From the NCBI RefSeq assembly GCF_009789535.1, contig NZ_WSUT01000005.1:1735501-1799500 (forward strand): a stretch of 64,000 bases of DNA, read 5' to 3'. The notes under the pieces are model-generated. The model was given only the letters and a program-made list of their open reading frames with translations, did no database searches and was not told where the DNA came from. The translations under genes and the position numbers were made by a program. The DNA comes from Sphingomonas carotinifaciens (lineage in GTDB: Bacteria > Pseudomonadota > Alphaproteobacteria > Sphingomonadales > Sphingomonadaceae). Below, piece after piece: positions 54,376 to 62,487 of the stretch (the first letter of the stretch is position 1; every line of letters starts with the position of its first letter).

Positions 54376-54546
54376 TTAGCCGGCCTTGTTGATGTTGGAC
54401 GAGACGTTCGAGAACGTCTTGTTCAGGTTGGTGCCCAGCGTCGTCATCGTGGCGATCGCGGCAACGGCGATGAGGGCTGCGATCAGGCCATATTCGATGG
54501 CCGTCGCGCCCTTGTTGTTCTTGAGAATCTTGCGGATCGTCTGCAT
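54376..54546 (-). CDS. Flp-family type IVb pilin (downstream copy)
   Basis: A 56-residue pilin: MQTIRKILKNNKGATAIEYGLIAALIAVAAIATMTTLG, then TNLNKTFSNVSSNINKAG. The GATAIEYGL motif is the prepilin-peptidase site (cleavage after G, with the mature protein starting ATAIEYGL; Glu at mature position +4/5) and a hydrophobic helix follows. The start ATG 54546 has GGAG 6 nt upstream. It is likely secreted by a Tad machinery encoded elsewhere. Its stop is 22 nt from the bidirectional terminator. Confidence 0.9.
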   Translation of the reverse strand: MQTIRKILKNNKGATAIEYGLIAALIAVAAIATMTTLGTNLNKTFSNVSSNINKAG

Positions 54547-54629
54547 TCCGGTCTCCATGCTTTCCAAAGCGTCATTCACCCGGCTGAACCGGACATCACA
54601 CCGGAGCAGCGACGATGTTTTACCCCTAT

Positions 54630-54645
54630 CCCTTTGAAGAAAGGG
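54630..54645. repeat. Hairpin CCCTTT-GAAG-AAAGGG between the two Flp pilin genes
   Basis: A perfect 6-bp dyad with a 4-nt loop in the 113-bp gap after the upstream pilin gene's stop (54660). It has no clear T run on the minus strand, so it may be a weak attenuator, an RNA stabiliser, or chance. Nothing else is visible in 54547-54659 apart from an ATG at 54558 in frame with the pilin. Confidence 0.35.
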
Positions 54646-54659
54646 TAAACACGCCGGAT

Positions 54660-54863
54660 TTAGCGGGCGTTGACGATGCGGGAGCTGACGCGATTCCAGA
54701 TGCCGATGGTGCTGTCGGCCGTCTGGCCGACGCCGACGATGATGACCAGGAAGACGAGCGCCAGGATCAGGCCGTATTCGATGGCGGTCGCGCCACGCGA
54801 CTGATGCCAAAGGCCGGCAAGGGGCACCCGAGGGCGCAACAGCTTCGCGATTCGCAGCTTCAT
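54660..54863 (-). CDS. Flp-family type IVb pilin (upstream copy)
   Basis: A 67-residue pilin: a basic lead MKLRIAKLLRPRVPLAGLWHQS, the prepilin motif RGATAIEYGL, then LALVFLVIIVGVGQTADSTIGIWNRVSSRIVNAR. It shares the GATAIEYGL motif with the downstream copy (NKGATAIEYGLI), but the leader and tail differ, so they are paralogues rather than a recent duplicate. It should be processed and exported by a Tad system. Divergent from the mutT gene, with 32 nt between. Confidence 0.88.
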   Translation of the reverse strand: MKLRIAKLLRPRVPLAGLWHQSRGATAIEYGLILALVFLVIIVGVGQTADSTIGIWNRVSSRIVNAR

Positions 54864-54895
54864 CGAGAAAACGGCTTATCCGTAAGGGCTTAAGA

Positions 54896-55363
54896 ATGAA
54901 CGAACGGATGATTTTTCCGGTAGTTGCCGCAGCTTTGGTCGATTCCGCCGGTCGCGTGCTGCTCCAGCAACGCCCCGCGGGCAAGCCGCTGGCGGGGTTG
55001 TGGGAGTTTCCCGGCGGCAAGGTGGAGCGCGGCGAATCGCCCGAGGCGGCACTGATTCGCGAACTGGCGGAGGAGCTGGAGATATCGGTCGCGTCGGACG
55101 CGCTGACCCCGGCCGGGTTCGCGACCGAGATGTTGCCCGACCGGCACCTGCTGTTGATGCTGTATGTCGTGCGGGAGTGGCAGGGCGAGGCACGGCCGCA
55201 TGCCGCGACCGCGCTTCGCTGGGAGCAGCCGGCCGACATGGCCAGCCTGCCGATGCCGCCGGCGGACCCGCCCCTGGTCCGCCAGCTTGCCGCCTGCCTT
55301 GCCTGGGATGCCGCCGGGATCAGGCGATCGGCGGCAGCTTTGCCAGATGCTTCTCCAGCGTGA
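54896..55363 (+). CDS. mutT: 8-oxo-dGTP diphosphatase MutT
   Basis: A 155-residue Nudix protein. It has IFPVVAAALVDSAGRVLLQQRPAGKPLAGLWEFPGGKVERGESPEAALIRELAEELEISV: the G-x5-E-x7-R-E-x-x-E-E-x Nudix box, with GLWEFPGGK as in MutT. It clears oxidised guanine nucleotides before they enter DNA. Its 3' end overlaps the convergent paoC-like gene by 44 nt, so one or both ends may be extended relative to the ancestral form. Start ATG 54896. Confidence 0.9.
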   Translation: MNERMIFPVVAAALVDSAGRVLLQQRPAGKPLAGLWEFPGGKVERGESPEAALIRELAEELEISVASDALTPAGFATEMLPDRHLLLMLYVVREWQGEARPHAATALRWEQPADMASLPMPPADPPLVRQLAACLAWDAAGIRRSAAALPDASPA

Positions 55364-57539
55364 TCGGATAATCGCGGATACGCACGCCGGTGGCGTTGTA
55401 GACCGCGTTGGCGATGGCCGCGCCGACGCCGCACAGGCCCAGTTCGCCCACGCCCTTGGCCTTGATCGGCGAGGCATAGGCATCCGCTTCGTCCAGGAAG
55501 ATCACCTCCTGATGCGGGATGTCGGCGTGAACGGGGACCTCGTAGCTGGCCAGATCGTGGTTCACGAAGAAGCCGAAACGGGTATCGACCGCCAGCTCCT
55601 CCATCAGGGCCGCGCCCACCCCCATCGTCATGGCACCGATCACCTGGCTGCGCGCCGACTTGGGATTGATGATCCGGCCCGCGGCACACACCGCCAGCAT
55701 CCGGCGCACCCGCACCTCGCCGGTATAGGCATCCACCCCCGCTTCGACGAAATGTCCGGCGAACGTCGATAGTTGGTACTGCTTGTCGAGATCGCCATAT
55801 TCGATCTGGCCATCCGCCGAGAGGCCGTCGCGGCCCGCTGCATCGCCCAGCTTGGCGCGGCGGTTGCCGGAGCGGACCTCGCCATCGGCAAAGGTCACGT
55901 CGGGACCATCATAGCCCAGCCGCTGCGCGATGCTGGCGCGCAGGTTCATGCATGCGGCATAGACTCCGGACGTGCTGTTCGCGGCGCCCCACTGGCCGCC
56001 CGAACCGGCGGAGGCGGGGAAGTCCGAATCGCCGAGCAGCACGACCACCTTGTCCAGCGGCACGCCCATCGCTTCCGCGGCGGTTTGCGCGATGATCGTG
56101 TAGCTGCCGGTGCCGATATCGGTCATGTCGGTGGCGACGGTCACCACGCCCTTGCGATCGATGCCGACGCGTGCCGCCGACTTCTGGGTGGGGCTGTTGC
56201 GGAAACCGGCGGCCATGCCCATGCCAACCAGCCAGCGGCCGTCGCGCACCTGTGCCGGCTTCGGATTGCGCGCGGACCAGCCAAAGCGTTCCGCACCCAT
56301 TTCCAGGCAGCGGACCAGCTGGCGCTGTGAAAAGCGACGTTTCGGGTCCTCGGGATCGACCTGCGTATCGTTCTTCACGCGAAAGGCGACCGGGTCCATG
56401 CCCAGCTTTTCCGCCATCTCGTCCATGGCGATTTCCAGCGCCATCATGCCGGGCGCCTCGCCGGGCGCGCGCATCGCATTGCCCTCCGGCAGGTCGAGCA
56501 CGGCCAGGCGCAGCGCGGTCATGCGGTTCTTGCCGGCATATAGCAGCTTGGTCTGCGCGACCGCGGTTTCCGGATCGCCCTTGGGCAGGTTGCCGCTGGT
56601 GCTTTCATGCGCGATGGCCGTGATCGTGCCGTCACGGGTGCAGCCCAGGCGGATGCGCTGGATGGTGGCGGGGCGGTGCGTGGTGTTGTTCGCCATGATC
56701 GGCCGGGTCAGCGCGACCTTGACCGGGCGACCCGCCGCCTTCGCACCCAGTGCCGCGAGCACGATGTCCGCGCGGATGAACAGCTTGCCGCCGAAGCCGC
56801 CCCCGATGAAGGGCGAATCGATCCGTACATCCGCCGGGTCCAGACCCAGCGTGGTGGCGAGCGAGCGCTTGCCCCAGGCGATCATCTGGTTCGACGTCCA
56901 CACCGTCAGCTTGCCGTCCTGCCACGCCGCGATGGAGGCATGCGGCTCCATCATCGCATGGCTTTCGTCGGGCGTGGTGTAGGCGGCGTCGAGCTTCACC
57001 GGTGCCGCGGCAAAGGCGCGGTCGAAATTGCCGACGCGGTCGATCGGCGGCGCGCCCGATCCTTCCCCGCTGTCGCCGCCGGTATAGGGGGCGGTCGGCG
57101 CGGCTTCCTTCAGGTCGAACCGACCCTTGGTGCGTGCATAGTCGATGCGCAGCAGGCCCGCGGCGGCGCGCGCCTGCTCGAACGTGTCAGCCACCACCAG
57201 CGCGATCGCCTGATGATAATGCTCCACCACCGGCCCGCCGAACAGCGACGCGGTGTTCATCCGGCTGAGCGGCAGCTTGGGCATGTCGAGCGTGCTGATC
57301 ACGGCAATGACGCCGGGGGCGGCCTTGGCAGCGGCGGTGTCGATCGCGGTCACGCGCCCCTTGGCGATGCCTGCACCGACGACATAGCCATAGGCCGCGC
57401 CGGGGGCGACATCGTGGCGTTCATAGGCATAGGGTGCGGTGCCGGTGGTCTTGCGCGGGCCGTCGATCCGGTCGGTCGGTTTCCCGACGATCGTCATCCG
57501 GTCGAGCACGTTGGTGCCGGCTGGCTGTTCGTACTTCAT
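55320..57539 (-). CDS. paoC: Molybdopterin-binding subunit of aldehyde oxidoreductase (PaoC-like)
   Basis: A 739-residue xanthine-oxidase-family large subunit. It has [75 protein letters not shown] (R-x-P-G-E near the Mo site), [23 protein letters not shown] and [33 protein letters not shown], where the final GVGE glutamate is the catalytic base. It binds molybdopterin cytosine dinucleotide and oxidises aromatic or aliphatic aldehydes. ATG 57539 overlaps the paoB-like stop. Exported as a complex with the Tat-tagged PaoA. Confidence 0.9.
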   Translation of the reverse strand: MKYEQPAGTNVLDRMTIVGKPTDRIDGPRKTTGTAPYAYERHDVAPGAAYGYVVGAGIAKGRVTAIDTAAAKAAPGVIAVISTLDMPKLPLSRMNTASLFGGPVVEHYHQAIALVVADTFEQARAAAGLLRIDYARTKGRFDLKEAAPTAPYTGGDSGEGSGAPPIDRVGNFDRAFAAAPVKLDAAYTTPDESHAMMEPHASIAAWQDGKLTVWTSNQMIAWGKRSLATTLGLDPADVRIDSPFIGGGFGGKLFIRADIVLAALGAKAAGRPVKVALTRPIMANNTTHRPATIQRIRLGCTRDGTITAIAHESTSGNLPKGDPETAVAQTKLLYAGKNRMTALRLAVLDLPEGNAMRAPGEAPGMMALEIAMDEMAEKLGMDPVAFRVKNDTQVDPEDPKRRFSQRQLVRCLEMGAERFGWSARNPKPAQVRDGRWLVGMGMAAGFRNSPTQKSAARVGIDRKGVVTVATDMTDIGTGSYTIIAQTAAEAMGVPLDKVVVLLGDSDFPASAGSGGQWGAANSTSGVYAACMNLRASIAQRLGYDGPDVTFADGEVRSGNRRAKLGDAAGRDGLSADGQIEYGDLDKQYQLSTFAGHFVEAGVDAYTGEVRVRRMLAVCAAGRIINPKSARSQVIGAMTMGVGAALMEELAVDTRFGFFVNHDLASYEVPVHADIPHQEVIFLDEADAYASPIKAKGVGELGLCGVGAAIANAVYNATGVRIRDYPITLEKHLAKLPPIA

Positions 57540-58491
57540 GCGCGCGCCTCCTTGGCTTCGTCGAGGACAAGGGCCAGCGTGCGTTCGACCAGGGGAACCT
57601 TGAAGGCATTGTCGCGGGTCGGGCGGGCCCCGGCCATCAGGCGGGCGGACACCGCCTGCGATCCTTGCGGCATCGCTGCCTCGGCCGCCTCCACCCGCCA
57701 TGGCTTGTGCGCCACGCCGCCGATCGCGACGCGGCCGGTGCCGTCCTTCTGGATGACCGCTGCCACCGAGACGAGTGCAAAGGCATAGGAGGCGCGGTCG
57801 CGCACCTTCTGATAGGCATGGTGGCCGCCCAGCGGACGGGGCAGGGTGACCGCGGTGATAAGCTCGCCGGGTTGCAGCGCGTTTTCGACATGCGGGGTGT
57901 TGCCGGGCAGGCGGTGGAACACGTCGATCGGGATGGTGCGCGTCGCACCGGCGGCGTTCACCGTTTCCACCTGTGCGTCCAGCACGCGCATCGCAACCGC
58001 CATGTCTCCGGGATAGGTCGCGATGCAGGCATCGCTGCTGCCCACCACCGCCAGTTGCCGCGAATAGCCGCCGATCGCCGCGCACCCCGAACCCGGCCGG
58101 CGCTTGTTGCAGGCCTGGTTGGTGTCGTAGAAATAGGGGCAGCGGGTGCGCTGGAGCAGATTGCCCGCGGTGGTCGCCTTGTTGCGCAACTGGCCGCTTG
58201 CGCCGGCTACGATCGCGCGGGACAGCACGGCGTAATCGCGGCGCACGCGCATGTCGGCGGCCAGCGCGGTATTCGACACGAAGGCGCCGATGCGCAGGCC
58301 GCCCTCCGGCGTTTCCTCGATCCGGTCCAGCTTCAGGTCCTGCACGTCGACCAGATGGGTCGGTGCCTCGATCTCCAGCTTCATCAGGTCGAGGAGGTTG
58401 GTGCCGCCTGCCAGGAACTTGGCGCCGGGCCGCTGCGCCACTGCGGCCGCCGCCTCTGCGGGCGTCCGGGCGCGTTCATAGCTGAAGGGCT

Positions 58492-58495
<4 letters not shown>
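57536..58495 (-). CDS. paoB: FAD-binding subunit of aldehyde oxidoreductase (PaoB-like)
   Basis: A 319-residue CO-dehydrogenase-type FAD subunit. It has [29 protein letters not shown] (FAD loop), [59 protein letters not shown], and [22 protein letters not shown]. The extra cysteines in TRCPYF, QACNK and GSGC match the [4Fe-4S] insertion described in PaoB. It passes electrons between the iron-sulfur subunit and FAD. Coupled by ATGA to both neighbours. Confidence 0.9.
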
Positions 58496-59124
<629 letters not shown>

Positions 59125-59355
59125 GTCATCTAGCTCCTTGGCCCATCGAGGCGGGCCGGTGATGGATCGCCCGTGATATCAGGCGGAAAGGGCGTGCACG
59201 CCGGATCGCAAGCATAACCTGCAAAAATGCGTATCGGGAGCCGTCGGCCCTGCCAACCGTCCAGAAACGCACCAACAATTTTCTTCATGAAACCGGCGAC
59301 GCCAGCAGCCCGTTAGATAACACGGTGCCGTCCATTGTATCTGCCGGGATACAGC

Positions 59356-59374
59356 GCCCGCGCGCCGCGCGGGC
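59356..59374. terminator. GC-rich dyad 3' of the tRNA-Cys gene
   Basis: GCCCGCGCG (59356-59364) and CGCGCGGGC (59366-59374) are perfect inverses with a 1-nt centre, so in RNA about a 7-bp stem. It lies 15 nt beyond the 3' end of the leftward tRNA-Cys and could terminate it, but no U run follows on the minus strand. Confidence 0.4.
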
Positions 59375-59389
59375 AGATCATCATGGAAG

Positions 59390-59463
59390 TGGAGGCCCGA
59401 CCGGGAATCGAACCCGGGTGCAAGGATTTGCAGTCCTCTGCGTCACCACTCCGCCATCGGGCC
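59390..59463 (-). tRNA. tRNA-Cys (anticodon GCA)
   Basis: Read on the minus strand: acceptor GGCCCGA (59463-59457) pairs with TCGGGCC, discriminator T, and CCA is encoded (59392-59390). The anticodon loop is CTGCAAA with anticodon GCA, flanked by GAGGA and TCCTT; the T loop is GGTTCGATTC. 74 nt. The only tRNA-Cys in the window. Confidence 0.96.
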
Positions 59464-59594
59464 GGAGGCGGGCCTTTGGTAGGTTTTTTGAAACGGGTCA
59501 AGCCGCAGCCGATGATTTCTGCATGTCGGGGATGCCATGGCATCGTCACGGTCCGCTTGGCCTCGTCATGCGGGCGCGATACAAGCCGCATCAG

Positions 59595-59622
59595 TTGAAC
59601 TAGTGTATTGCGCAGCTACAAC
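59595..59622 (+). promoter_or_regulatory. Candidate sigma-70 promoter for the PIMT-like gene
   Basis: TTGAAC (59595-59600) and TACAAC (59617-59622) with a 16-nt spacer resemble a -35/-10 pair, ending 21 nt before ATG 59644. The -10 overlaps a small dyad ACAACAGTTGT. Not tested; ranked from spacing only. Nothing else is visible in 59464-59643. Confidence 0.35.
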
Positions 59623-59643
59623 AGTTGTGCGACAGGGATGGCC

Positions 59644-60348
59644 ATGACGACCACGATGACGGAATCCGGGATCACCAGCGCGGCCGGAAACGCCGCTGGC
59701 TCCACGACTTACGAGGCGATGCGCCACGCGATGGTGGCCAGCCAACTGCGCACCAATGCGGTGAACGACACCCGTGTCGTCGCCGCGATGACGCAGGTCC
59801 CGCGTGAGGCGTTCCTGCCCGCCGACGCGCGCTCGCTCGCCTATCGCGACAGCCTGATCAACATCGGCCATGGCCGCAGCATCAACCTGCCGATGGCCAC
59901 CGGCCGACTGCTGACCGAGGCCTATCTGGAGCGTGGCGACCGCGTGCTGCTGATCGGTGCGGCTGGCGGCTATACCGCGGCCCTGCTGTCCGGCATCGTC
60001 GCCGAAGTGGTGGCGGTCGAAAGCCATCCGGCGCTGGCACAGGATGCCCGCGCGGCTCTTGCCGGATATGGCAACGTCCGCGTGGTCGAGGGGCCGCTGC
60101 CCGAGGGTCATGCCGCGGACGCGCCCTATGACGTGCTGCTGATCGACGGCGCCGTCGAAGAGGTGCCGGCCGCACTGATCGAGCAGGTGCGCGTCGGTGG
60201 GCGGATCGCGACCGGGCTGATCGAAAATGGCGTCAGCCGCCTCGCCACCGGCCGACGCACCGAGGGCGGTTTCGGGTTGCAGCCCTTTGCCGATGTGGAC
60301 TGCACCGTTCTGCCCGGCTTCGAGCGTCCGCGCTCCTTCCGGTTCTAG
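59644..60348 (+). CDS. Protein-L-isoaspartate O-methyltransferase-like protein
   Basis: A 234-residue SAM methyltransferase of the PCMT type. It has MRHAMVASQLRTNAVNDTRVVAAMTQVPREAFLP (the substrate/PCMT N-terminal motif), then RLLTEAYLERGDRVLLIGAAGGYTAALLSGIVAEVVAVESHPALA (motif I GAAGGYTAA in place of GTGSGYQ), and VLLIDGAVEEVPAALIEQV. The altered motif I leaves true isoaspartate repair uncertain. ATG 59644 has AGGG 6 nt upstream; ATG 59638 is an alternative. 8 nt before the TolC-like gene, same direction. Confidence 0.85.
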   Translation: MTTTMTESGITSAAGNAAGSTTYEAMRHAMVASQLRTNAVNDTRVVAAMTQVPREAFLPADARSLAYRDSLINIGHGRSINLPMATGRLLTEAYLERGDRVLLIGAAGGYTAALLSGIVAEVVAVESHPALAQDARAALAGYGNVRVVEGPLPEGHAADAPYDVLLIDGAVEEVPAALIEQVRVGGRIATGLIENGVSRLATGRRTEGGFGLQPFADVDCTVLPGFERPRSFRF

Positions 60349-60356
60349 GCGAAACC

Positions 60357-61877
60357 ATGCGCCTCCGCCCCGTCCGCCTGCTGCTGATCGGCGCAGCCAT
60401 CGTTCCGTGCGTGCCGGCGTCGGCCGATACGCTGCGGGAGGCATTGCTGAAGGCCTATCAGGGCAATCCCACGATCACGGGGCAGCGGGCACAACAGCGT
60501 GCCACGGACGAGAATGTCCCGATCGCGCGGGCGGGGGCGCTGCCGACGGTGAACGCCACGGGGCAGTTGACCGAGTTCGTGGTCCAGGCGAACAACAATT
60601 TCGTCAATCCGACCCGACAGGGCGTGGCCAACGTCCAGCTTTCCGTGCCGATCTATCAGGGTGGCGCGGTCAAGAACGGGCTGCGCGCGGCGGAAACCCG
60701 CGTCGATGCCGGCCGCGCGACCCTGCGCAGCACCGAGGCGCAGATCTTCACCTCCGTCGTCAGCGCGTACATGAACGTGATTCGCGACGAGGCAGTGGTC
60801 GGGCTGAACACCCAGAATGTCCGGGTGCTGGAGACGAACCTGCGCGCGAGTCGCGACCGGTTCGAGGTGGGTGATTTGACCCGCACCGACGTCGCCCAGT
60901 CGGAGGCACGACTGGCTCAGGCGCGCGCGCAGCTGCAATCGGCGGAGGCGCAGCTCATCGCCAGCCGAGAGGATTATATCAACGTCGTCGGCTCGCCGCC
61001 GGACCGGTTGGAACAGCCGCCGTCGCTGCCAAACTTGCCCGATGCACCGTCCACGGCCGTGTCGGTCGCGCTGGAAAGCAATCCGCAACTGCTGGCCGCG
61101 CGTCGCAATGCCGATGCGACGCGGTTCGATATCGGCGTGGCGCGGGCCAACCGCCTGCCGCGGCTGAACGCGGTGACCAGCGGGTCCTACTTCAACTATC
61201 TCGATTCGCTGACCGATCAGGCGGTTCGTGCCGGCATTCCCGGATCGGGCAAGAATGTGAACGCCGGCCTGCAGTTGAACGTGCCGCTGTTCCAGGGCGG
61301 GCGCCCGGCCGCGCAGGTCCGCCAGGCGGAGGCGCTGCGCGCCCAGGCCATCGAGAATGTCACGGCAACCGAGCGGCAGGTGATCGCGCAGGCGCGGTCC
61401 GCCTATGCCCAGTGGCAGGCCTCGCGCCAGGTGATCGCCTCGTCGGAGGCCGCGGTCAGTGCGAACACGCTGTCGCTGGAGGGTGTTCGTGCCGAGAACA
61501 GCGTCGGCACCCGCACCGTGATCGAAATCCTGAATGCCGAGCAGGAACTGCTCAACAGCCAGGTGCAACTCGTCACCGCGCGGCGCGACGCCTATGTCGC
61601 GGGCTTCGCGCTCCTGGCGGCGATGGGCAATGCCGAGGCTCGCGACCTGGGGCTGGACGGCGGCGTGCTGTACGATCCGGTGATCAATTACCGACGCGTC
61701 CGCAACCGGATCAACGACTGGGACGGGGATGGCGAGCCTATGCCGGTCGCCGTCTCCACCGCGAACACGCCGGCGCAGACCGCGGTCGTCACCCGTCCTC
61801 TGGACAGCACGGTCGATCGACCGGTTGACAGAAGCCCGGCTTTAACCACAGGTGCGGAATCGCCGAACAGACAATAG
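60357..61877 (+). CDS. TolC-family outer-membrane channel protein
   Basis: A 506-residue protein with a signal peptide (MRLRPVRLLLIGAAIVPCVPASA), then the TolC pattern of two alpha-helical/beta repeats: TLREALLKAYQGNPTITGQRAQQRATDENVPIARAGALPTVN, VQLSVPIYQGG, RFEVGDLTRTDVAQSEARLAQARAQLQSAEAQLIASREDYINVVG, and the second repeat with LNVPLFQGG, RAENSVGTRTVIEILNAEQELLNSQVQLVTARRDAYVAGFALLAAMG. It forms a trimeric exit duct for efflux or type I secretion. The C-terminal tail (about 450-506) is Asp/Thr/Pro-rich and longer than in TolC. Confidence 0.93.
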   Translation: MRLRPVRLLLIGAAIVPCVPASADTLREALLKAYQGNPTITGQRAQQRATDENVPIARAGALPTVNATGQLTEFVVQANNNFVNPTRQGVANVQLSVPIYQGGAVKNGLRAAETRVDAGRATLRSTEAQIFTSVVSAYMNVIRDEAVVGLNTQNVRVLETNLRASRDRFEVGDLTRTDVAQSEARLAQARAQLQSAEAQLIASREDYINVVGSPPDRLEQPPSLPNLPDAPSTAVSVALESNPQLLAARRNADATRFDIGVARANRLPRLNAVTSGSYFNYLDSLTDQAVRAGIPGSGKNVNAGLQLNVPLFQGGRPAAQVRQAEALRAQAIENVTATERQVIAQARSAYAQWQASRQVIASSEAAVSANTLSLEGVRAENSVGTRTVIEILNAEQELLNSQVQLVTARRDAYVAGFALLAAMGNAEARDLGLDGGVLYDPVINYRRVRNRINDWDGDGEPMPVAVSTANTPAQTAVVTRPLDSTVDRPVDRSPALTTGAESPNRQ

Positions 61878-61902
61878 GACGTCAACCGGGGTGATTGCTG
61901 TC

Positions 61903-62454
61903 ATGGGGGATATCAGCGCGGAACCGTCGATGGAGGAGATCCTGTCTTCCATTAAGCGGATCATCGCGGAAGAAGGGGATGCACCGGGCCGCCCGCGCCG
62001 CCCTGCGCGCACCATGCCGCCGCCGATGCTGCATCCCTCACTGGACGATGCCGATGACGAGGATGAGGACGATGCAGGCGAGGTGCTGGAGTTGAGCGAC
62101 CCCATGCCGGTTCCGCCGCCTGTGCCCGCCGCGCCCCCTGCCGCTTCGCCGCTGCTCAGCAAGCCCGCGCCGCGTGCCGCTGCGCCTGCCCCGGCGCCCG
62201 CACCTGCACCCCAGCCCGAACCGGCTGCCGATCCGATCGTATCCCCCCGTGTCGCCGAGGCGAGCCGTGGTTCGCTGGAGGCGCTGACCCGGCTGATGGT
62301 CAAGCCGGAGGCCGGGAGCGACGGGACGCTGGAGGGACTGGTGCGCGAGATGCTGCGCCCCATGCTGCGCGAGTGGCTGGATGCCAACCTGCCGAACATG
62401 GTGGAAAGCATGGTGGCGCGGGAGATCGCCCGCATCACCGGCGAAGGGCATTGA
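61903..62454 (+). CDS. popZ: PopZ-like polar organising protein (DUF2497)
   Basis: A 183-residue protein. The N-terminal motif EPSMEEILSSIKRIIAEEG and C-terminal helices DGTLEGLVREMLRPMLREWLDANLPNMVESMVAREIARI are the PopZ/DUF2497 signature. Between them is an acidic then Pro/Ala-rich disordered stretch (DDADDEDEDDAGE, PVPPPVPAAPPAASP). In Caulobacter, PopZ assembles at the cell pole and anchors the centromere protein ParB and other client proteins. Only homology supports that role here. ATG 61903 is used; GTG 61891 and 61852 are in frame upstream. 33 nt before the LOV kinase gene. Confidence 0.85.
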   Translation: MGDISAEPSMEEILSSIKRIIAEEGDAPGRPRRPARTMPPPMLHPSLDDADDEDEDDAGEVLELSDPMPVPPPVPAAPPAASPLLSKPAPRAAAPAPAPAPAPQPEPAADPIVSPRVAEASRGSLEALTRLMVKPEAGSDGTLEGLVREMLRPMLREWLDANLPNMVESMVAREIARITGEGH

Positions 62455-62487
62455 TCCGGCAACTATCGGTACCGTCGGATACTATCG

